Position numbers and translations under genes: made by a program | Origin: Scortum barcoo | Taxonomy: Eukaryota > Chordata > Actinopteri > Centrarchiformes > Terapontidae | Assembly (NCBI GenBank): GCA_023238725.1 | Contig: CM041551.1 | Span: forward strand, 8,359,759 to 8,423,758 | DNA length: 64,000 bases | Direction: 5' to 3' | Shown here: piece by piece, positions 47,804 to 61,826 of the stretch | Numbering within the stretch: position 1 is the first letter of the stretch | How the letters are laid out: each line of letters opens with the position of its first letter | Notes under the pieces: generated by a model | The model's database searches: none | Told to the model about the DNA's origin: nothing | What the model saw: only the letters and a program-made list of their open reading frames with translations

Positions 47804-47904
47804 CAGTAGTGGTAGTAGTAATGGCTTTCAGTAGTATTGTATGGTATTAGTAGTAATAGTAGTAATGTGTAGTAGTAGTAATTAGTAGTAATGTGTGTGT
47901 GTGT
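47804..47904 (+). repeat. Imperfect (TAG/TAA)n repeat followed by TG
   Basis: AGTAGT/AGTAAT trinucleotide array with interruptions, ending in a short TG run. Confidence 0.85.
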
Positions 47905-50900
47905 TATTTGTGTTGTTTATGAGCTATAATCCCTTCAAGGGAAGTCCTTACTGTTAATGTCGGTGCTGATGTGCTGTCCACTGCATTACCGTCATACCCA
48001 TAATCATATTAAAGAACAACCCTCAGGTATTGCTGCTAATGTAAATTAAATTTCGTTAGAAGCAGGCTGATACGGAAAAGGCCAGTCATCACAGCGATAG
48101 GAGGAACTATCATCCCTGGTGTACAACAATAATGAATCATGTGTTATGGAAAAAGATGGGTGTTAATGAGCAAAGTTGATGCAGAATGAAGCAAGACCGA
48201 GTCGCGTAGTGTTTCTTTGTCTAGTATCACCGTTTGCCAGATGGTTAGAACACCTGCCCACACACCAACACGCAGATGCACACACGAAGAGCACAACACA
48301 GTCCTTGCAGGCACACTCATGCATGTATGCAAGCACACACATACACCCATTCCTGTCCTCTCACTGTACAGCACACTATATTATGACAAAAGTACAGTCT
48401 TTTTTTATATTCCTGACACTAATATTAACCCAACTTATTACCTCCTATTGCAATAAAACAAAGGTGAAGTGTAAAGTGCACTTTAACAGCCTGTAACTGT
48501 AGTTGTGCATTCACAGCAACTGCTGTAGTGAATACAGATATTTTTAACCAGTAGAAAAAAATGGGCAAACTGTGGAAATACTATCCAAGTTGCAAGGAAC
48601 TTAAATCATCCACCCCAAAAAATAGGCCTCTCTCAAAAGTCTACAACTTTGTGTTTGTTCTCACAAAGATAGAAATACAAGTACAAAAGCCCCAAGGCAG
48701 GTAACAGTAAACCCTTCAGACTCAGACATACAATACTCACATTGTTTGAGAAAAAAAGAAGTCATTAACATGATCGCACCATTCTGGTAGTCTGTTTTCC
48801 TTGCTTCTCTTTCTCTTTTTCTTGTTCTCTCTTTCTTGCACACGCATGCACATGCTGAGGGAGTGGATCAGGTATCCCTCCCCCGGCCATCATCTCATGT
48901 GACTTTCACCGGCAGAGACATCTCAGTCTCCCGTGCTTTCTCCCTCCACTCTCCTTTTCCTGTCCTCCAGCTCTTGCTCCCTCCCACCCTCCATCACAGC
49001 TCCTTCTCCTGACTCGCGGTTGACTTTTCACACTCATTAAAGTGACAGACAAGACAAGCAGAGAAGGGAGTGAGAGGGACAGAAATGAATCTCGGCTAAA
49101 TTTGAACCATACCTGGGCTACATGAACCACAGCTGTAAGTTTAGAGAGGAGTGAACAGAGGGGATTGGTACTGTGGGTAATTTTAATATGCATGGCAGTG
49201 ACAGAGGAGAGGAGAGTGACCTTTTTACCAGCTCCCATTCTCACTCCTCCATTCCACTCATCTCAGGGTTTTTTTTCCTCTCCTCTTCCCTGATTGAGGA
49301 AGGGGAGAGAAAGAATGAAAGAGCGAGCGAGTTACTTCTCAACTAGAAGGTCATAGCTCTATTTGATAGCCTTTTGTCTCCTATCCAAAAACAAACAGCT
49401 GTACTGTTAATAGCTGCCCATAGGCCACTTTATAATGATTGTCCCTTATCTCTGGACACACACAGACAGTCACGCACAGGCAGCACACAGTGTCTTTATG
49501 GTGGCAAGCGGGAGAATTTAGCTTTAAAGGAGGAAGAACTATACTGCTGTTAGTTATTATACTTACAGCACTGAAACAGAATGAGGCTGTAGCTGCTATT
49601 TATCCCATTTAAAGCTCTGATACATGGGTCTCTGCTATGTTATCCTGCATTCTGTCTCACACTGTTTTCCCCCCTCATATTTATTACCTGCGTATTGTTA
49701 AATGTTGCCTGTGTTTTGTTTTATTGCTTTTGGAAAAAGTATTCAATAATCCAGTATCCAATTGTGAAAATATCAAAGAGCACTTTATAAGACTGCATCT
49801 TTGCAGTCTACCTGGCTTTGATTTCCTCAACAATTTGTTATATTTTGTACACTATTTTGTGTCTTGCAGTGAGAACATCAGGCCATTTTATTCTACTCAC
49901 CGATGTAGAATTTGAGCTATTAATAGCAATTTCAGTGCTACCAAGTTAACTTTAGGATTTAAAAGAAATTGCTTTTTATTTACATTCTCTATAAATGTGT
50001 TGTGTTTTTATTTTACAGAAGGCTGACACAGAGGCTTTACTATTTTAAAATGTGATGCTTTCTGGATCTCTACTGGGGGATTTCTTCTATTCTTGCCCTC
50101 CTCCACAGGGAGGTCAGATATCATCTGTGTCATGCCTCTGGAGCTATTAGTCTGTAGTATCTTGCTGAAGAACAAAAACAGAGTGAGGTTTTTATATGAA
50201 CATGTGCACACCTATACACAGCTGCAATTACATGTCACTGTGTACACATGTCTGCATGTACAATAAGTGCCCACATACAGTATACTCATGGTACTGAATA
50301 ATACTGTATGTTCACGTGGGACTGACTTGGTGTGTTAAAACCGTCTTATTTTACTCAAATTCTATTGCAGCTGGCTGTTGGTATTAAAGCAAGAGCTGAA
50401 AGTGTATAGAGCTCTAACATTGTTTTCCTTGCTGTGCAGCTGTCTAATTAGCATTAATTGCCTAATGAAACATTCTTGAAAATAAAATAAAAATGAATGC
50501 TGAGGTGAAACTGAAACGGAAGGCGATCAAGTAAATATTGCTCACAAAGAAACTTGTCTTGTCACCTCCCTCCAGGTGTTGGTAAATTGTTTTTCTGTCT
50601 GATGTTGACTTTGGCACCCAGGGAGCACCGCAAAACACTGTCAGAGCAAACCATTAGAAACTAACTCGTGATGCCAGCAAACTCCAAAAACTGTCCAAAG
50701 TTAGTAGTTGTTTCTGTCATCTTTCAGGAGCCAGAAAAAAATCATGTGTGAAGCAGCCAGAGTTTGTGTAGTGGCAGCCATTGTTTAGTTAAGTTTAAGA
50801 AAACCACATTAGAAGTTGTATTTTAATGCATATATTTATAAAATAGAGGCGGCTCACAGAATGTTACTGAATGATCAAGCTGCTGGTTGTGTTGTTCTCT

Positions 50901-53320
50901 GCCATATATCAATGTCAGCATCCACACTCAATGTACAGTCTTTCTCATAAAGCGCTTGTGGATAGTGCCCAGCCCCCACCCTCTGCTGTCAGTGGGAGTC
51001 ATATGCACACACACCTCTGTCAGAGCGGTGCAGGTGTGTGAAAGGGCAGAGACTGTACGTGGGAGGAGTCAGGACCTAATTTATAATGCTATGGGGGGAT
51101 GGATGGGGTTCTACAGTTGCCATAGAGACCTTTGTGGCTTTCTATGAGTTCTGCTCTGTGTCTCCTATTCATTCCTGAGAGGGAGGCAGCAACACACACG
51201 TGCAAACACATGCACAACACAGTGGAACCCTACACCTTGCACATTTTGATAGAAACACACAGGTGAAGAAAAAGGAGCACCAGCTGAAACTCCCAGCACA
51301 GTTTTTGGATTTACTGAACCATGAATCCATGCCAGCATCAAGGTAAAATACACCACACGCAAAACAAATTCTTTGATAATTAGCCTACAACCTGTGGAGC
51401 TAGCAGAACAGCAGGGAGTTCATAAAACACTCATGCAGAACTATTAAAGTAGCAGGTAGAAGATCCTGTCCTTTGATTTCAGTGCTGATGAGATCATTGT
51501 TCAGTTTACATGGTGGTGCTAGTTGTACAATTGCTGCACCAAGAACAGAGACCACGTGATTGTCTTACTTCAGTTTATACATTACAAGGGAAAGATGAGT
51601 ACTCCATGTCTCCAATTTTACTTTTTTAAGCACAAAATCTTAAAGATGTTGTCCACGTACCAAGGCTTTAAGCAGCTGTGTAGCACATAGTTCTATTACT
51701 CACTTTTCTGTCTTTGTTTGTTTCAGTATTTCCCACACACCTCTCTTAGTCTTTCAGCTCGTATCGGCATGCCAAGAGTTATTACTTGTATAAGTCTCTT
51801 TTTTTGTTGTAGTTACATTTACATACCTTGAAACAGGGACTCATTCTGTTGCAGAAAACGTCCAGCTTACTCACAGTGTTTACTACTACTGCGTCTCCAT
51901 CTGTAGAATTTACTGCACGCCATGATTTTCAGGCTTTGGCAAGTGAGTAAGCTTTTACTGAGTCAAATGTTATTGAGCTGGCAGATGTGTGCTGCGCTAC
52001 TCCACAAGATAGGTTTTTGTGAAAAACCTTACAGCGACTTTCTAATGTTAGGTTGCTGTCATTTTTTAAATATTTCTTAGTTTACTAATTAAGACAACGT
52101 CAGAATTTTAACAAGTGTTGCTGACAGCTCTGGCAGTGTTTTACAGCAGCTGTTTCAGTTAGAATTTCCTGCAACACAGCAGTTTACAGAGGTATATACA
52201 GTACAATGCAAAGACAGGTAGATGTAGTGCTTTAAGTTTATTAAGCACTATAGATATTAAAGATACAATCCAAAACTGCACCATAGAACTCCTAAACTAC
52301 TGAATGGATCATCATCTGTTCCTGTTTCTTCAGATCTGCTCTTTGCTGTCATCCAGTTTCAGTCAATGATAATGAACAGCTGCATGTAATTGGAAAAGTC
52401 AGTTAGCCTCACTCTCTGGTACCATCCCCAGGCCAATTCATGAAAGTCTTTGTCAGTAGCAGTCCATCCTCATGGGCATCGTTTATCGTAACGTGTCAAC
52501 AGCATGCTAGTACCTTAGGCGAAGGGATTTGAATAAATAAAAGGTGTGACAAAGGGTTATGCATAATTCAACACATTTTACTCCAATACAAAACTGGCAT
52601 AACAGGTTTCCCATCTGTTTTGGCATTCAGGCATTGCCATGTTACCTTAGAAGGCATTTAAGATACTTTACCGTTGAGGCATTATATATCATCAATTAGC
52701 ATAATGCTACTTTAGGTGCAGGGATTTGCATTTTTACACCTCTAGGATTTAAAACATTTGCAGCTGTGGCTAACACGGTGACAAAGCTGTCTGCTGTTGG
52801 GAGCAGAGCTAGGCTTTGAAGCAAGGCACCTCACTGTAAAACAAAGCTGTAATTTAGAATTACGGGTCCAGAGGGTTTAATAGACCCTGCTCAGATTCCC
52901 ACCGTCACCTCACTTTGCAAATCATAGGGGTGGCTGAACCTGCTACTTTGTTGTTCACATGTGTGAGATTTATCTTGTCACAGGTAGAGCAAGGGAAATC
53001 TAGAGGGGAGGTGCTGATGCGAGGTAAAGCATTAAATGGAGGAAATCAAGAAGAGGTTGAGTGAATGGGCAGATTAAGAGCGGAGGGGAAGAAAGTGGGA
53101 TTGTGGCGAGTCATGTAATGGCACAAGTTTTAGTTCTTGACAGTTTCTGTGAGGACTTAAAGTATATGAGCAGTGTATTGATGTGTTTTCATATATCAAA
53201 GTATGTGTTAATATTTCACAGATCAAGAAATTTCCAACCATGAGATCAATGAACTATTACCAGCAATACATATAATATGTACCTGTCAGGGGCTTGCTTT
53301 TGGTCCTTAAGCAAGTGTGT
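47905..53320. other. Large-intron sequence, nothing recognised
   Basis: AT-rich intron. A C/T-rich stretch lies at about 48795-48840 and 48930-49010. No gene, mobile element or motif cluster was recognised. Confidence 0.55.
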
Positions 53321-53535
53321 GTGTATGTGAAAAAGAGAGGAAAGAGGGAGAAAGCAAGAGCATAAATGTGGGAAGACGGGGAAAGAGGGAAAGAGAGAGC
53401 GTGCATATTTATGAGTAAGTGGTTGCTGTAAGCGTGCGTGAAAAAGGGGTGAGGTAGCGAGAGGGAGATGAATTGCATTGTGCTCTGTAGTGCTGGGGAG
53501 GAGAGGGGATTGAGGTTGGAGACTTGAGATAGCGA
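53321..53535 (+). repeat. Purine-rich tract
   Basis: AG-rich sequence (gaaaaagagaggaaagaggg, gaggagaggggattgagg). It is low complexity. Confidence 0.55.
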
Positions 53536-55269
53536 CTGGGGATCAACTCATTCAGAGCTTCAAATGGCTTTGAGAAAACCAATCAAACCAGCATACACTC
53601 TCTCCACGTCTAGCTCACCCGCTCTCTCTAGGCCTCGCACACATATGCACTCAGTCGTACATGCACAATGTCTTCTGCGGGGTGGAGTTCACTGCACTAT
53701 TGATCCGCTTCCATGCGGCTGTGATTAGCTTGAATGCAACACGCACAGGCAAGCGTGCACACACATGCATGCACACACATGTATGCGCATACTTACACAC
53801 ATTGATTTCTGGTTTGAAATCTCATCTGTCTGGCTCATAGTGAGATGACTGATATGAAACTGTCAGTAAGCCACTTAAATCACTAATGCATCAGCAGCAC
53901 ACACACACACACAGTCACACACAAACAGCAGGGTTGTGTTAAGAGTGATGCATTCAGGGGCAATCACAGTGAAATGGACACACTCCCACAATACAGCATC
54001 CATGCAACTTTAAGCAAGCAGCTCCAAAAATGTCTTCCATGTTATTGGGTGTAACCTGGAAGGTTAGGCTTGCCAGGGTGTAGTCACACATAAAATCATT
54101 TATGGTAGCACAGAATGAAAAAAACAAAACAAAAACATAAGGGTGTATTGGGGTATCCATGAAGATGTCCTTGAGTTTTTGTCCCTTTCAAATAGTTAAA
54201 CAGAGCAGTTTGTAATATCATGAGACTGGACTTCGCAACTCAAAAATCTATCATAGTTGTTTTTTTCTCAGTATCAACTGTGCTGATGTAAACTGTAGAA
54301 GTGCATAATTAGCTTGGTGTATGATGTTTCATTGTGTTGCAGTAATCTGTAGTTGACAGTTTGCATTACAGTTTGCATCCTCCTCACATCTAGTTCATTA
54401 TACACTTAGTGAAGTCTTTTTACTGGGTAACCATTACAGTCTTTTTACACAATTACCATAAAGGTCTTTACCTAACAGTTCTTTCATAATTAAATAATAA
54501 AAGAAATCCAGCCAATTAATTTGTCAACATTTTGTCACCAGTGGACCTCTGTTACCAGCTACCCTGCAGAAAAAATACACTCTTATTTTCATTTTTGTCC
54601 ACAAGATTGTGTCACTGTTAAAATTTGAACATTTCTTTGTTGAACCAAACGGGAAAACAACTCATCTGGGAATAACAAAACACACTTCATGAAGAAATTC
54701 CACAAATATCTTCGATTTACAGTTTGTAACCCAGTTTCAGGTGGAGCGCCTCAACTTCTCTTCTCTCTGACAACCATCCCACACCACACGGCAAATAGGA
54801 TTAAAGAGCTTTTTCTCTCACACATTTAGAACACTTTCAAGCAGTCACTCTGCCTCCTGCCTTTTCTCACCTGTCAATCATATTCATGGTAATGATTGCA
54901 CTTTATTTTAACTGTCGCAAAGCTGTTTTCCAGCCCTAAGCTGTTTCCATGACCTGCGGGTGACAATGCTTCACTTCTTCTACGTCAAGCAGGCTGCAGT
55001 CCCAAAGCAACTTATTATTCACATCAAAATACTGTTCCAGGTGGCTTTAAAATGCCACTGTTGTACATTTACAAAAAAGCACAATTTGGTTCTAACAACT
55101 GTTATACCCTATTATTCTCCCACTAATGACCGATCAGATGGGAAAGAAAACCATTTTTATCTTAGTTTTGATATCTAAATTCAAGTCTCGATAGGCAGTT
55201 TAGCATCAGTTCCACACTTTCATACTTAGAAGCTTTCCATCACAGCCTCACTTCTCTCTCTTGTTTAGT
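53536..55269. other. End of the large intron before exon B
   Basis: Contains CACA-rich runs at 53755-53800 and 53899-53930. No gene was recognised before the exon B acceptor. Confidence 0.55.
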
Positions 55270-55297
55270 CTGACTCACACTTTGTCTCTCTCTGCAG
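55270..55297 (+). promoter_or_regulatory. 3' splice site and branch point before exon B
   Basis: CTGAC at 55270-55274 is a good branch-point match, 24 nt before the AG. It is followed by a pyrimidine tract (ttgtctctctctgcag) ending at 55297. This is a strong canonical acceptor. Confidence 0.9.
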
Positions 55298-55410
55298 GAA
55301 CTTCAGTTTGAACGCCTTACCAGGGAACTTGAGGCTGAGCGTCAGATTGTCGCCACCCAGCTGGAGAGATGCAAGCTGGGATCAGAGGCAGGAAGCATGA
55401 GCAGCATCAG
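55298..55410 (+). CDS. ctnnd2: ctnnd2 (delta-2 catenin) internal coding exon B, N-terminal coiled coil
   Basis: This exon of 113 nt has 37 full codons plus AG of a split codon, probably Ser as in mammals. The peptide reads ELQFERLTRELEAERQIVAT then QLERCKLGSEAGSMSSI. It is almost identical to mammalian CTNND2 in this segment. PKP4 has QRLTRELEVERQ and RCRLGAE here, so CTNND2 is the better match. Leucines and charged residues in heptad spacing (L, L, I, L) form the N-terminal coiled coil shared by CTNND1, ARVCF, PKP4 and CTNND2. The acceptor is a strong pyrimidine tract ending tctctctctgcag, with a possible branch point CTGAC (A at 55273), and the donor is CAG/gtaaca. The upstream phase is 0, matching exon A; the downstream phase is 2. 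The next family exon (SAEEQF... in mammals) is not found before 64000, so it lies beyond the window. Confidence 0.97.
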
Positions 55411-55416
55411 GTAACA
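55411..55416 (+). promoter_or_regulatory. 5' splice site after exon B
   Basis: CAG/gtaaca interrupts a Ser codon (AG|n), the same phase 2 position expected for the family gene. Protein similarity stops here. Confidence 0.9.
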
Positions 55417-58400
55417 TGCAAACCCTGTGTTTTTTAACTGAGTGTGTGTGTGTGTGGTTAGGGTGGGGAAGGGATATCAGGTGTTACACACTTTCCCCAT
55501 CTCTGATGTGTTGTGGCTAGGTTTTTGTGTATGTGTGTGCTTATGTGTGTCCTTAAACACAGTCAAGTGACACATACTTTGTGTGTGTACGTAGGACTGT
55601 GGGGGTCATAATTCACCTGGCTTTATCAAATATACACAGGAGAGCACATGGACATGTGCATCTTGGTTTGTGTGTATACGAGTGTGTGATTTTTCCCCCC
55701 TGCACAATATCTGTAAACTTAGAGCATGATGGAAAAGGTTCTGTGTCCTTCATGACACTAACGCTGACTGACTGCACCATTATATACCTTCACCCAACAC
55801 ACTTACACGCACACACACACACACACACACTCTAAAGCACACACACCCTGGGTGTTTCTCTCCAGATCTGTGGAGTGATGTTACTGGAAAAGAACAGTAT
55901 TCCCCCTGCTGTGGGGTGCATTTATCAGCTGGATGGATTGGGACAACACTGAGGTTGCAGGCGAAATCTCACACACACACACACAAATGGATAAACACAG
56001 TGAAACATAAGTGCACACATCCACATCGATGGTGTTACATGGGGTAAAATAACACTGAGCTTGTGGGGAGATTTACACATATACTATACAGACAGACGCA
56101 TGACATAACGACGTGAGAGTTTGCCAGGACAGCTCACGAACATGCACATTCCCACATACCGTACTGACACGCACACTCACACAGTGATAGCTACTGAGGG
56201 GTTGATATAACAGTCACATCAACACAACCCTTGGCAACATTGCGGAGGGTGCGACAACCCACACCTTCACCCACACATATACGTGGTCACGAAAAGTCCT
56301 CTTAGAAACTTTGCTTGTTGCTTGAAGTGTAACACAGAGACTTGGGTCAAGCCTTGGTGTTACACTTCCTGGAACACCTTTCATCATATTACAACATTAA
56401 TTAGCATATTAGCCACAGACCTGAAAACCTTCAAAATACTTCATTATGTTCCCCTGACCTTTCTCCTGCCAAAATTATTTTCACATTAGGGAAAGAGGGC
56501 TCTTGACAGAAAGGGGGAGTAAAGATGAAGGAGGGATGGATGGAGGAGAGGAGATGTATGTGACTAGCATGCCAATTCTGAATTTTATTCAAACAGCTCA
56601 AACCCTGAGCTCAATATCTCCCCTTTTCCTCTCACTCAATCACTTTCCCCTCTCATACTCTCTCATACGGGCACTGCATTCCTGTATATAAAAAGTTCTG
56701 TGTAAAAGTAAAGTTTGGTACAAAATTTGGCTAGATTAGATACATTTTTTGTATGTGTATATTTATTTGTTTGCATGAATTTTGCTGTGATGTCAAAGAG
56801 TCACGTTCATATATATTCAGCCTCCCCCTGACTCCCTCAGGCAGCTTATTGCGTAAGTACACAACCCTGAGGGGAGGTGGGGAGAAACAGAGCGCACTGG
56901 AAAAAAACACTTTTGAACTTTTCCAATTCACTCTGTTTGCTCCAGCTGAGTCTCAAATGATTTTGGTGAAATTTAGAGCCTTCTGTCCTAGATATGTTTT
57001 GAATTTCCATTTTTAACATGCCCAGATAGAAAAACAAGTAAATAGATATTGTTACTAAACTTTGTACCCATTTATTTAACTTTAGGCTCATATTAGTTTA
57101 ATTTTAATATGTAGTGTATTTGCATTGTGAATAATCCTTGTGCAATTGCCCACTGTGATGTAAAACTATTATACTTCTATTATACCAAATCAGCTTTTAT
57201 TTAAAACAGTTCACTGCAAACCTACAATTAGTTTAGTAGAAAGAAACGTGAGACCCATAAAACAGAGACTTTAACTGACACCTTAATCACACATATCTTT
57301 GTGAAATTAATAAATGTTATCCTAGCTGAATTTAATATTAGTTAAATTAGTTGGCTTTAAACATATGGGATATTGCTTAGATCAGATTAGAGTCTCGAGT
57401 TCAAGGCCCATTTACCAATTAGAGTCAGCTGTCCATATATTTATTCACATATTTATGTATTTGCTTTGATTTTTCAGCTCATCTTTCAAACTGTTCTCTT
57501 CTTACTCTTGACTGTGTGATTAGCTTGATGTCAAACCATTATAATTCACATATATTATTCCTGTGATTTTGGACAGGTCATCAATATGCTTGACTGAGCT
57601 ATAAAAGCAAAGAACTGGTAGATCCATCTATATAGCTTGTCTGGAACTAGTTGAATTTTTTTAATAAGTCTTAACTCTTAGAAGAGCTTTACCTTCCACT
57701 TGAACCCAACATGTGCCCCCTGCTTTCATATATACATACATATAATAATCTGTGTTCATTTTCTTTAGTCTTAATGTCCTCAACATATGTTCAAAGCCTG
57801 GCTAAGTGCGATTTCTTGCAATGGTTTTATCTGAACTTGTGTATTTGTTTGGGTGCATTCGCGTGTGAGAATGTCTGCTTGTGCATGTGTCTATGCCAGC
57901 AATAGTCTGTCTGCTGTCAAGTCTGCTGTCTCACAGTTGCATCATCTTATGATTATCACATCAGATATGGAGGATTGGCTTAGCTAAGCTTTTGTCTGCT
58001 GACAGCTCACTATATGCCAATGAGTCTACATCCATCCCTGTGTGCGTGCAAATTTGTCAATGCGTGTCAACTAAAATGTGTGATGTGCATTCGTCATCCT
58101 TTTGCCGGTTGTGCATACACACATGTGACAGCTCACCTCTGAATTTGCCCGTTTATACTTTTTATGTTTTATTCCATGTTATTCTTTATGCAGATTCCAA
58201 TGGGCCCTCATTTTTTCTTGCTATTATTGATTTTTTTGTTATAAGCCTAAGTATAGATATTAGTGTCTGCAACATAACTGAATGATCAGAGAGAGTCTGA
58301 TGCTATTCAAAGAGACAAGGCTAACCTTTCCCATGGTCTGCAACATCACCGCTCATTTTCCTCTCCTTCATCAGGGTCTCAGTGACAGGCAGCAGCTAAA

Positions 58401-61400
58401 TATAGAGTGTAGTGGCTGGCTCTGACTGAATAGGTGTTATAATAAAGCATGGGTAAAAATGAAGGAAGGCAGATGAGTTTGATTGTGAGGAAAAATAGAG
58501 ACAGTTAAATTGTCAGACAAACATGAGGATCTTTGCAGGATTCTCTATAGCATATTTTGACACAAATATCTCTCGTCTAAAGTTATGTTTCTCCTTTCAT
58601 GATAGTCTATATTCTCTCAGACAAGGTTTGCTCTGGGCTTTAAGCTGCAGCCACCATATTCACTCAGCAGTGGGTCCATTACTCTGTTAAAAGCCTGTCA
58701 GGGTGAAAGCTACCTGGTACCCTGTAGTTTTGTGTGCGTCTGTGTGTGTATTATTAGTCCGAATGTGTGGGGTTTTGTGCACCCTCTGTTTGTGCCTTTT
58801 GTATTGCACACGCTTGGAGCAAGTGCTGTGTTTGTGTTTGCGTGTCTATGTGTGTTCTTGGCAGCCGCTGTGAGCCTGCGTGTCCTTAGTTGTGTTCCGC
58901 TCGATAAAGCAATTCAGGCATCTCCACGGACTCCTCCTCAGAGCTGAGGACCCTAAAAAATGCCTGACTGTGGTGCAGAAACCCAGGGCATTACTGTCTA
59001 ACATCTGTTCACACTGTGAACTGTTGGAAATGCGACACAACACTTTACAGGGAGGAAACTCACACTGGCATACGTACACATTCACATGCAAACCCGTAGA
59101 CTCCGAACGCCATGCCGAGACTAATTTATCATTTTTCTAACATTAGTGGTAAGTGGCAGCCAGTGGGAAACATTTGCTCCTGCTGTCTTTTCTGGCTGGC
59201 TGGCTGTGCAGCTCAAGCCCTCAGAGCTCCTTTAAAGGGGAACTGAATTTATGGTTGAGGTATTTCAATTAGTATTTATCTATATTTCATCATTATGATA
59301 CAAAACAAACAGTGATACAGCACCAGATATTGTAGAGTTAAGGATAGGAAATTATATTATATAGGTGATCTAGTCGAGTCTTTCCTGCAGTTGCAAATAA
59401 TTTCACCAAGAGAACTCGCTGCATATGTCGAGGAAGGTAATTTCAATACAGTATTTCATTCTGATGCCTCATTTGCTTGTGATATTAAGCATACCATAGC
59501 TGGATTCAGTGTTGATATACTAGTCAGCACTATAAGAAGTCAACAAATGGAGATACCCAGGTTGTAAGAGCTGGAGGCTGCATTAAAGAATAATGTAAAT
59601 CTTGCAGCGAGCCTGCTGATGGCAGAACTTGTTTGCCATGTCTCTCACCAGTGTTTTTGCAGCCCAAATGGATATAAAGCAGGCTCCCATGGCTTTGGTC
59701 TGATCTTTGCAGTGACCTTGCTGGGCATTCAGGGACACATTACTGGTGCATTAAAGCACTACCCGTAAACTGTTGAGGAAGTTGGCTACTAAGCTAATCG
59801 TGACTCGGGGCAGTAGATTATCAAAGCCATATATGAGACGTCACGTAAGCTCATGGATTCATTGGCTAAATGAATTATGTTGTTGTCATTTTCCTTCAAG
59901 CAAACATAGTACCAGCTTGATGCCTCATGGCTAGCATTATGGGATATTTATGCATATATTATATGTTAGATGACAAAATATAGATATTACAGCATTTTTT
60001 CATGCTTTAGAGCAAACAAAACACAGTGTGAAAGAGACCCAATGCAGTTGTTGTAAAGAAATATCATTTAAAAAAAAAGGAAGTAGCATGCAAAGGTCCA
60101 TTATTATTCACCCTTTTTTTTTTTTTTAAGCAGAAAGGTCATGTCAGATCACATGAATCCAAGTTGAGGTAGGCAGTACCTCAGTTGGTATGCAAACGAC
60201 AAGTGAAATTGAGCAAAACAAATGTGACCTCTAAATGAGTGTTTTGTTGTGTGTAATGGATTTGTGAGCGTTTAGTGGAGAAGGACGTGGTATCAGTGCT
60301 GGCAGGGTTGGGAGGAACGCAACGCAGAAAAACCAACAGAAAAAGTGAAACACAAGAAAAGAAGGAAAGAGGGAGAGGAGGATCGAGACAGAGGAAGAGG
60401 TAGATGGCTAATAAATATCTTTCATTATCTTGTAGCAACCAGAGAATACAGTGGGTCATTGATTTATTATTTTTCATTCCTTATTCCTGTTCTCTCTCTC
60501 TCTTTCTGTCTTTAATTGTTCTCGTCTCATTTTCTTTCGCATTTGTCTTTCCCTTGCTCCACACATCTGACTCTCTATCCTCTAGTTCTCCTCCTTATGT
60601 GTGATAAATATTATTTTACTACACTTTTTTTATTATCACTGTGCTTATAAACTGATTCTCTGTGTATTCACTAACTTTCAGTGGTTCTACTGGATAAAGT
60701 GTAAGGCAGTACATGTATATGTGGGTGATAATCTGTGCTAGTTCTGATGAGCTCTGTTGACCAGCCATTCCCTTTGGCCATATCATTTATGTATCCTGCT
60801 GTCATGTATTTATGATGCTCATGGTTTGAAGCATGTGGATTATGTCTATTTTGTAAACAGACAGATCCTTGCTGCAGGCGTCACTGAATGTTTTTCTACT
60901 GCTGTTGATGATTTGTGCAGCTAAGAATTGCAATGGAGAGGGAAAGAGAGAACAAAACTGTAAAATTACTTTTCTAAAAGTAAACTCATATCTGCTGTCA
61001 CTTTGAAAAAAATATACATAGTATGGATGACATGGCACTACTGAGTGGCACTACTACTAAGTGCATATACGCACCCCCCAGACGTGTATATTCATACACA
61101 CACCTTTAAGAACCTACACACACGCATGCCTGGTGCTGTATTATTTTGGCAAATAAATGTTTCCTCTCTGATGTCATGGAAGTTCTTGTCTTGGTGTGTG
61201 CCAGAAGCCATACTTTAGGGTAGTAATATGTCATGAGGTAAGGAGAATCTAAGCCCAAAGGTCCACTCACTACCTTTCATAACCTTCAACAACATGTCAG
61301 GTGTTCTGGTCTTTTGTTCAATGTGATAATAAGTGGTTATATAAAGGTGGATACATGTTATGCATGTTGAGAGAGTGAAAAGGATACAGTCACAAAGAGA

Positions 61401-61781
61401 TGAGCGCTCAGGAGGTCAGATCCATGATAAATGATATGTTGTGGCAAACACAGACAATCACACACACACGCACATGTGCCCACATATTGTTTTCATTGCT
61501 TTTATTTAGCTGTTTGCATGTCTTCCTGCTTTATAAGCTGCAGAACCAGTGCATATCAAACATTAATGCCAGGTCAGTATATTGAAAAGATACAGAGATA
61601 CAGATTGAAAGACAAAAAAGTGTGTGTGAAAGAGAGAGAGAGAGCGACAGGGAAGGAGAGGGAGGTGTAAAGTTCATGTCCTGAGGCAGTAACAGCTTTC
61701 TGATTGTGTTGTTCAGACTTACACATCTGCCCAAAGACCCCTTGGGTAGGTCAGAGAAAGGTAAAGCCTGAATGTTCAAGA
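55417..61781. other. Intron after exon B, no further exon recognised
   Basis: AT- and CA-rich intron sequence. I searched for the next family exon (mammalian SAEEQFQWQSQ, then a DELTTGLELVDSCIRSL-like segment) in all plus-strand frames and saw nothing like it. Microsatellites occur at 55810-55830 (CA) and 55971-55986 (CA); a purine-rich run is at 60325-60405 and poly(T) at about 60113-60128. Confidence 0.6.
55810..55830 (+). repeat. (CA)n microsatellite
   Basis: About ten uninterrupted CA units. Confidence 0.9.

Positions 61782-61825
<44 letters not shown>
61782..61825 (+). repeat. Compound (GT)n(GA)n microsatellite
   Basis: About 11 GT units pass directly into about 10 GA units. Confidence 0.95.
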
Positions 61826-61826
<1 letters not shown>

